7,473 bases of DNA from Nitrospira sp. (lineage in GTDB: Bacteria; Nitrospirota; Nitrospiria; Nitrospirales; Nitrospiraceae), in NCBI GenBank assembly GCA_025361385.1, contig JANYAJ010000379.1:1-7473 (forward strand), in the 5' to 3' direction. Shown here one piece after another: positions 6,157-7,473 of this stretch. Position 1 is the first letter of the stretch. Each line of letters opens with the position of its first letter. The notes beneath the pieces are model-generated. The model did not search any database, had not been told where the DNA came from, and was given only the letters and a program-made list of their open reading frames with translations. Both the position numbers and the translations under genes were made by a program.

Positions 6157-7182
6157 CTATCGGCATCGGCGGGGCGGCCCCTGTGTACTGACAGGAGTCA
6201 GCCAGAGATAATCCGCAATTTTTTCACGGATCATCTCTTGTAGTTCCTCGATACGCCCCATCTCGAACGACGTCATATAGACGCTCATTTGGCGGACTGG
6301 ATCAGTTAGGCGGCGGACCACTCGCTTCGGAACCGGAAGGTTATACTGGATATGTCCCCCTCCGGTATAGCTCACCAGTGGTCCGGCCATCAAATCAGCT
6401 CCCGAGCGAATCCGGTTGAGGCGATCGACTAATGTCTTGGCCATTCCTTCGTCTCGGACCATGGAAGCTTCATACATTGTCTGATAGAGGCTATCGTTCC
6501 CGCCGCCATGACAGGCCTGGAGTTGTTCGAGAATGCGGGCTCGGTAGACTGGATCATCGACGATGGATTCGTTCTTCATGCCCCATTCCGTCATCACCGG
6601 ATCAGACTGTGCCCGAGCCCATCCATGTTGCGCGACGCTTCGGACCAAGGCCTTGGGGGGATTCATGGCAGTAACCGTCCAATGTTGCTCCTTTGCCAAC
6701 AGGACCAACGGCTCATAGTCCTCGTAAGAACCTCCCCAGTTTTGATTCCACCGGACAGCCTCGAGGAATTCCTGTCTGGTCGGTTCGGAACCTGAAAGAT
6801 ACTGATCCAATGCTGCTTGGCCGTCCCAGCCGAACATTTCCATGGCCAGGACCGGTGTGCGTCCCTCCGCCTTCAATCTCCGTAAAAGTATTATTGCTGC
6901 ATCAATGTGAAATCGATTGTGATGTTCCTCGCCCAGATAGATGATGTCCTGCTGCAGTAACAGCGAGTTCCACTGATCGAGAGAGACCGGTTGACCCGTC
7001 GCCGTATCGATGATCTGCCACTCCTGGAACGGAATACGGTGGTCATTTTGCGATGAGGCTGAAGATACGGCTCCGCCTCCACTCGTGCAGGCTACGGAGC
7101 CCCACAAGGTCCCAACGACCAATAGCAGTTGGCACGTAGCAAAGATCGTTTGCCTCGCGAATGGGACAGCCGTGTTACGCAT
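6157..7182 (-). CDS. ChaN-type lipoprotein (COG3016, TraB/Tiki/EreA-like fold)
   Basis: A 341-residue outer- or inner-membrane lipoprotein. Residues 1-31 are a signal peptide with Arg at 2 and 10, a hydrophobic core at about 13-28 and a lipobox SVAC, making Cys32 the lipidated residue. A Ser/Gly-rich spacer follows. The ChaN-like domain (about 55-315) shows the family motifs in order: LGEEHHN (83-89), AMEMF (113-117), the WNQNWGG segment (about 145-151), MNPPKAL (173-179), DEGMA (244-248) and the closing YTGGGH (272-277). Glu/His residues in the first motif and His277 are the likely ligand-binding or active-site positions by analogy with this superfamily. Campylobacter ChaN binds heme and is iron regulated; others in the superfamily are metalloproteases or esterases, so the function is open. 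The ATG (7180-7182) has AGG eight bases upstream. It lies upstream of the double-CDGSH gene, supporting an iron or Fe-S link. No Fur-like site is evident. Confidence 0.85.
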   Translation of the reverse strand: MRNTAVPFARQTIFATCQLLLVVGTLWGSVACTSGGGAVSSASSQNDHRIPFQEWQIIDTATGQPVSLDQWNSLLLQQDIIYLGEEHHNRFHIDAAIILLRRLKAEGRTPVLAMEMFGWDGQAALDQYLSGSEPTRQEFLEAVRWNQNWGGSYEDYEPLVLLAKEQHWTVTAMNPPKALVRSVAQHGWARAQSDPVMTEWGMKNESIVDDPVYRARILEQLQACHGGGNDSLYQTMYEASMVRDEGMAKTLVDRLNRIRSGADLMAGPLVSYTGGGHIQYNLPVPKRVVRRLTDPVRQMSVYMTSFEMGRIEELQEMIREKIADYLWLTPVSTQGPPRRCR

Positions 7183-7227
7183 GATCTTTACCTAACACAG
7201 GTCTCGCGATGCGGCAAGACGTGATCC

Positions 7228-7256
7228 TTGACGCTCATGGTTCAGGTCGTTATGCT
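7228..7256 (+). promoter_or_regulatory. Candidate promoter for the rightmost gene
   Basis: TTGACG (7228-7233, five of six) stands 17 bases before TATGCT (7251-7256, four of six). A transcript would start near 7263, leaving a leader of about 57 bases to the ATG at 7320. This supports the shorter start of the following gene. Confidence 0.45.
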
Positions 7257-7319
7257 GACAGATATTCGCTGGCTGAACATCGACTGATCTACCAACACGA
7301 ACCTCGTACCAACCGACTC

Positions 7320-7473
7320 ATGAATTCCACCGCACAGGTCCTTGCAGACTTCCGTTCACAGGTCACACAGCTCTTGCAGGAACGAGAGAAGGAGTGGGAG
7401 GCCTCACGCAAACTTGTTGAGGCGAGCCGGCTCACTGCGACGTTGAAACGGCTGATTGAAGAAGCCCATCGCG
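7320..7473 (+). CDS. Start of a helical, coiled-coil-like protein, cut by the window edge
   Basis: An open frame starts at the ATG 7320-7322 and runs off the right edge, giving 51 complete codons. The product starts MNSTAQVLADFRSQVTQLL and is almost wholly helical and charged (many Gln, Glu, Arg, Lys and Leu at heptad-like spacing), so a coiled coil is likely. There is no signal peptide. The same frame is open back to an ATG at 7209, which would add 37 residues. Codons in that stretch end in G or C less often (16 of 37) than those after 7320 (31 of 50), and a good promoter lies inside it, so I prefer 7320. Neither start has a strong Shine-Dalgarno; the 7209 ATG has only AGG seven bases upstream. 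The gene is divergent to the ChaN-type gene. The family is not recognisable from this fragment. Confidence 0.6.
   Translation, partial: MNSTAQVLADFRSQVTQLLQEREKEWEASRKLVEASRLTATLKRLIEEAHR

Noticed and set aside
6432..6944. Overlapping plus-strand open frames of 80-95 codons
   Set aside because: They are antisense to the ChaN-type gene, which has full motif support. Nothing in their products or start regions suggests genes.
1..7473. Search by eye for tRNA or rRNA genes, CRISPR repeats, insertion sequences and attachment sites
   Set aside because: No tandem or spaced repeats, no terminal inverted repeats with a transposase and no RNA-gene signatures were found.

Overview
The window is ordinary chromosomal DNA of moderate GC content, about 55% by eye, with no mobile element, RNA gene or CRISPR array that I can see. 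The proteins look Gram-negative: there are two lipoproteins with lipobox signal peptides and an ABC system whose permease has large periplasmic domains. The TesA/YbbAP locus, ChaN-type lipoprotein, double-CDGSH protein and SWIM/coiled-coil protein suggest a Nitrospira-like or proteobacterial genome. The taxon is inferred from general resemblance, not proven.

Left part (184-4348): a two-gene minus-strand operon encodes an ABC ATPase (ybbA-like, 2847-3551) and a ten-helix FtsX-type permease (ybbP-like, 184-2850). The two genes are joined by a 4-base GTGA overlap. Divergent to them, across a 56-base gap, lies a SGNH/GDSL esterase of the TesA type (3608-4348). This is the same gene order as E. 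coli tesA/ybbA/ybbP. The esterase carries a lipoprotein signal, so a membrane-tethered hydrolase working with a MacB-type ATPase/permease that extracts hydrophobic compounds from the membrane is the best functional reading. At the far left edge (1-117, minus) there is a possible start of another gene.

Middle (4349-5656): a hairpin lies between the convergent tesA and a small two-helix membrane protein (4441-4632, minus), which has its own clear promoter and ribosome binding site. Next comes a 300-residue protein (4754-5656, minus) with an N-terminal SWIM zinc-finger domain, a proline/alanine-rich linker and a long C-terminal coiled coil.

Right part (5848-7473): a protein with two CDGSH [2Fe-2S] motifs (5848-6087, minus) lies 69 bases downstream of a ChaN/TraB-superfamily lipoprotein (6157-7182, minus). 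The pair suggests an iron, heme or Fe-S theme. A divergent, strongly helical plus-strand gene begins near 7320 and runs off the window. No gap between called genes exceeds 300 bases; the longest is 191 bases (5657-5847).

The most notable items are the YbbAP-TesA-like locus with a lipidated, GNSL-type esterase, and the SWIM/coiled-coil fusion.
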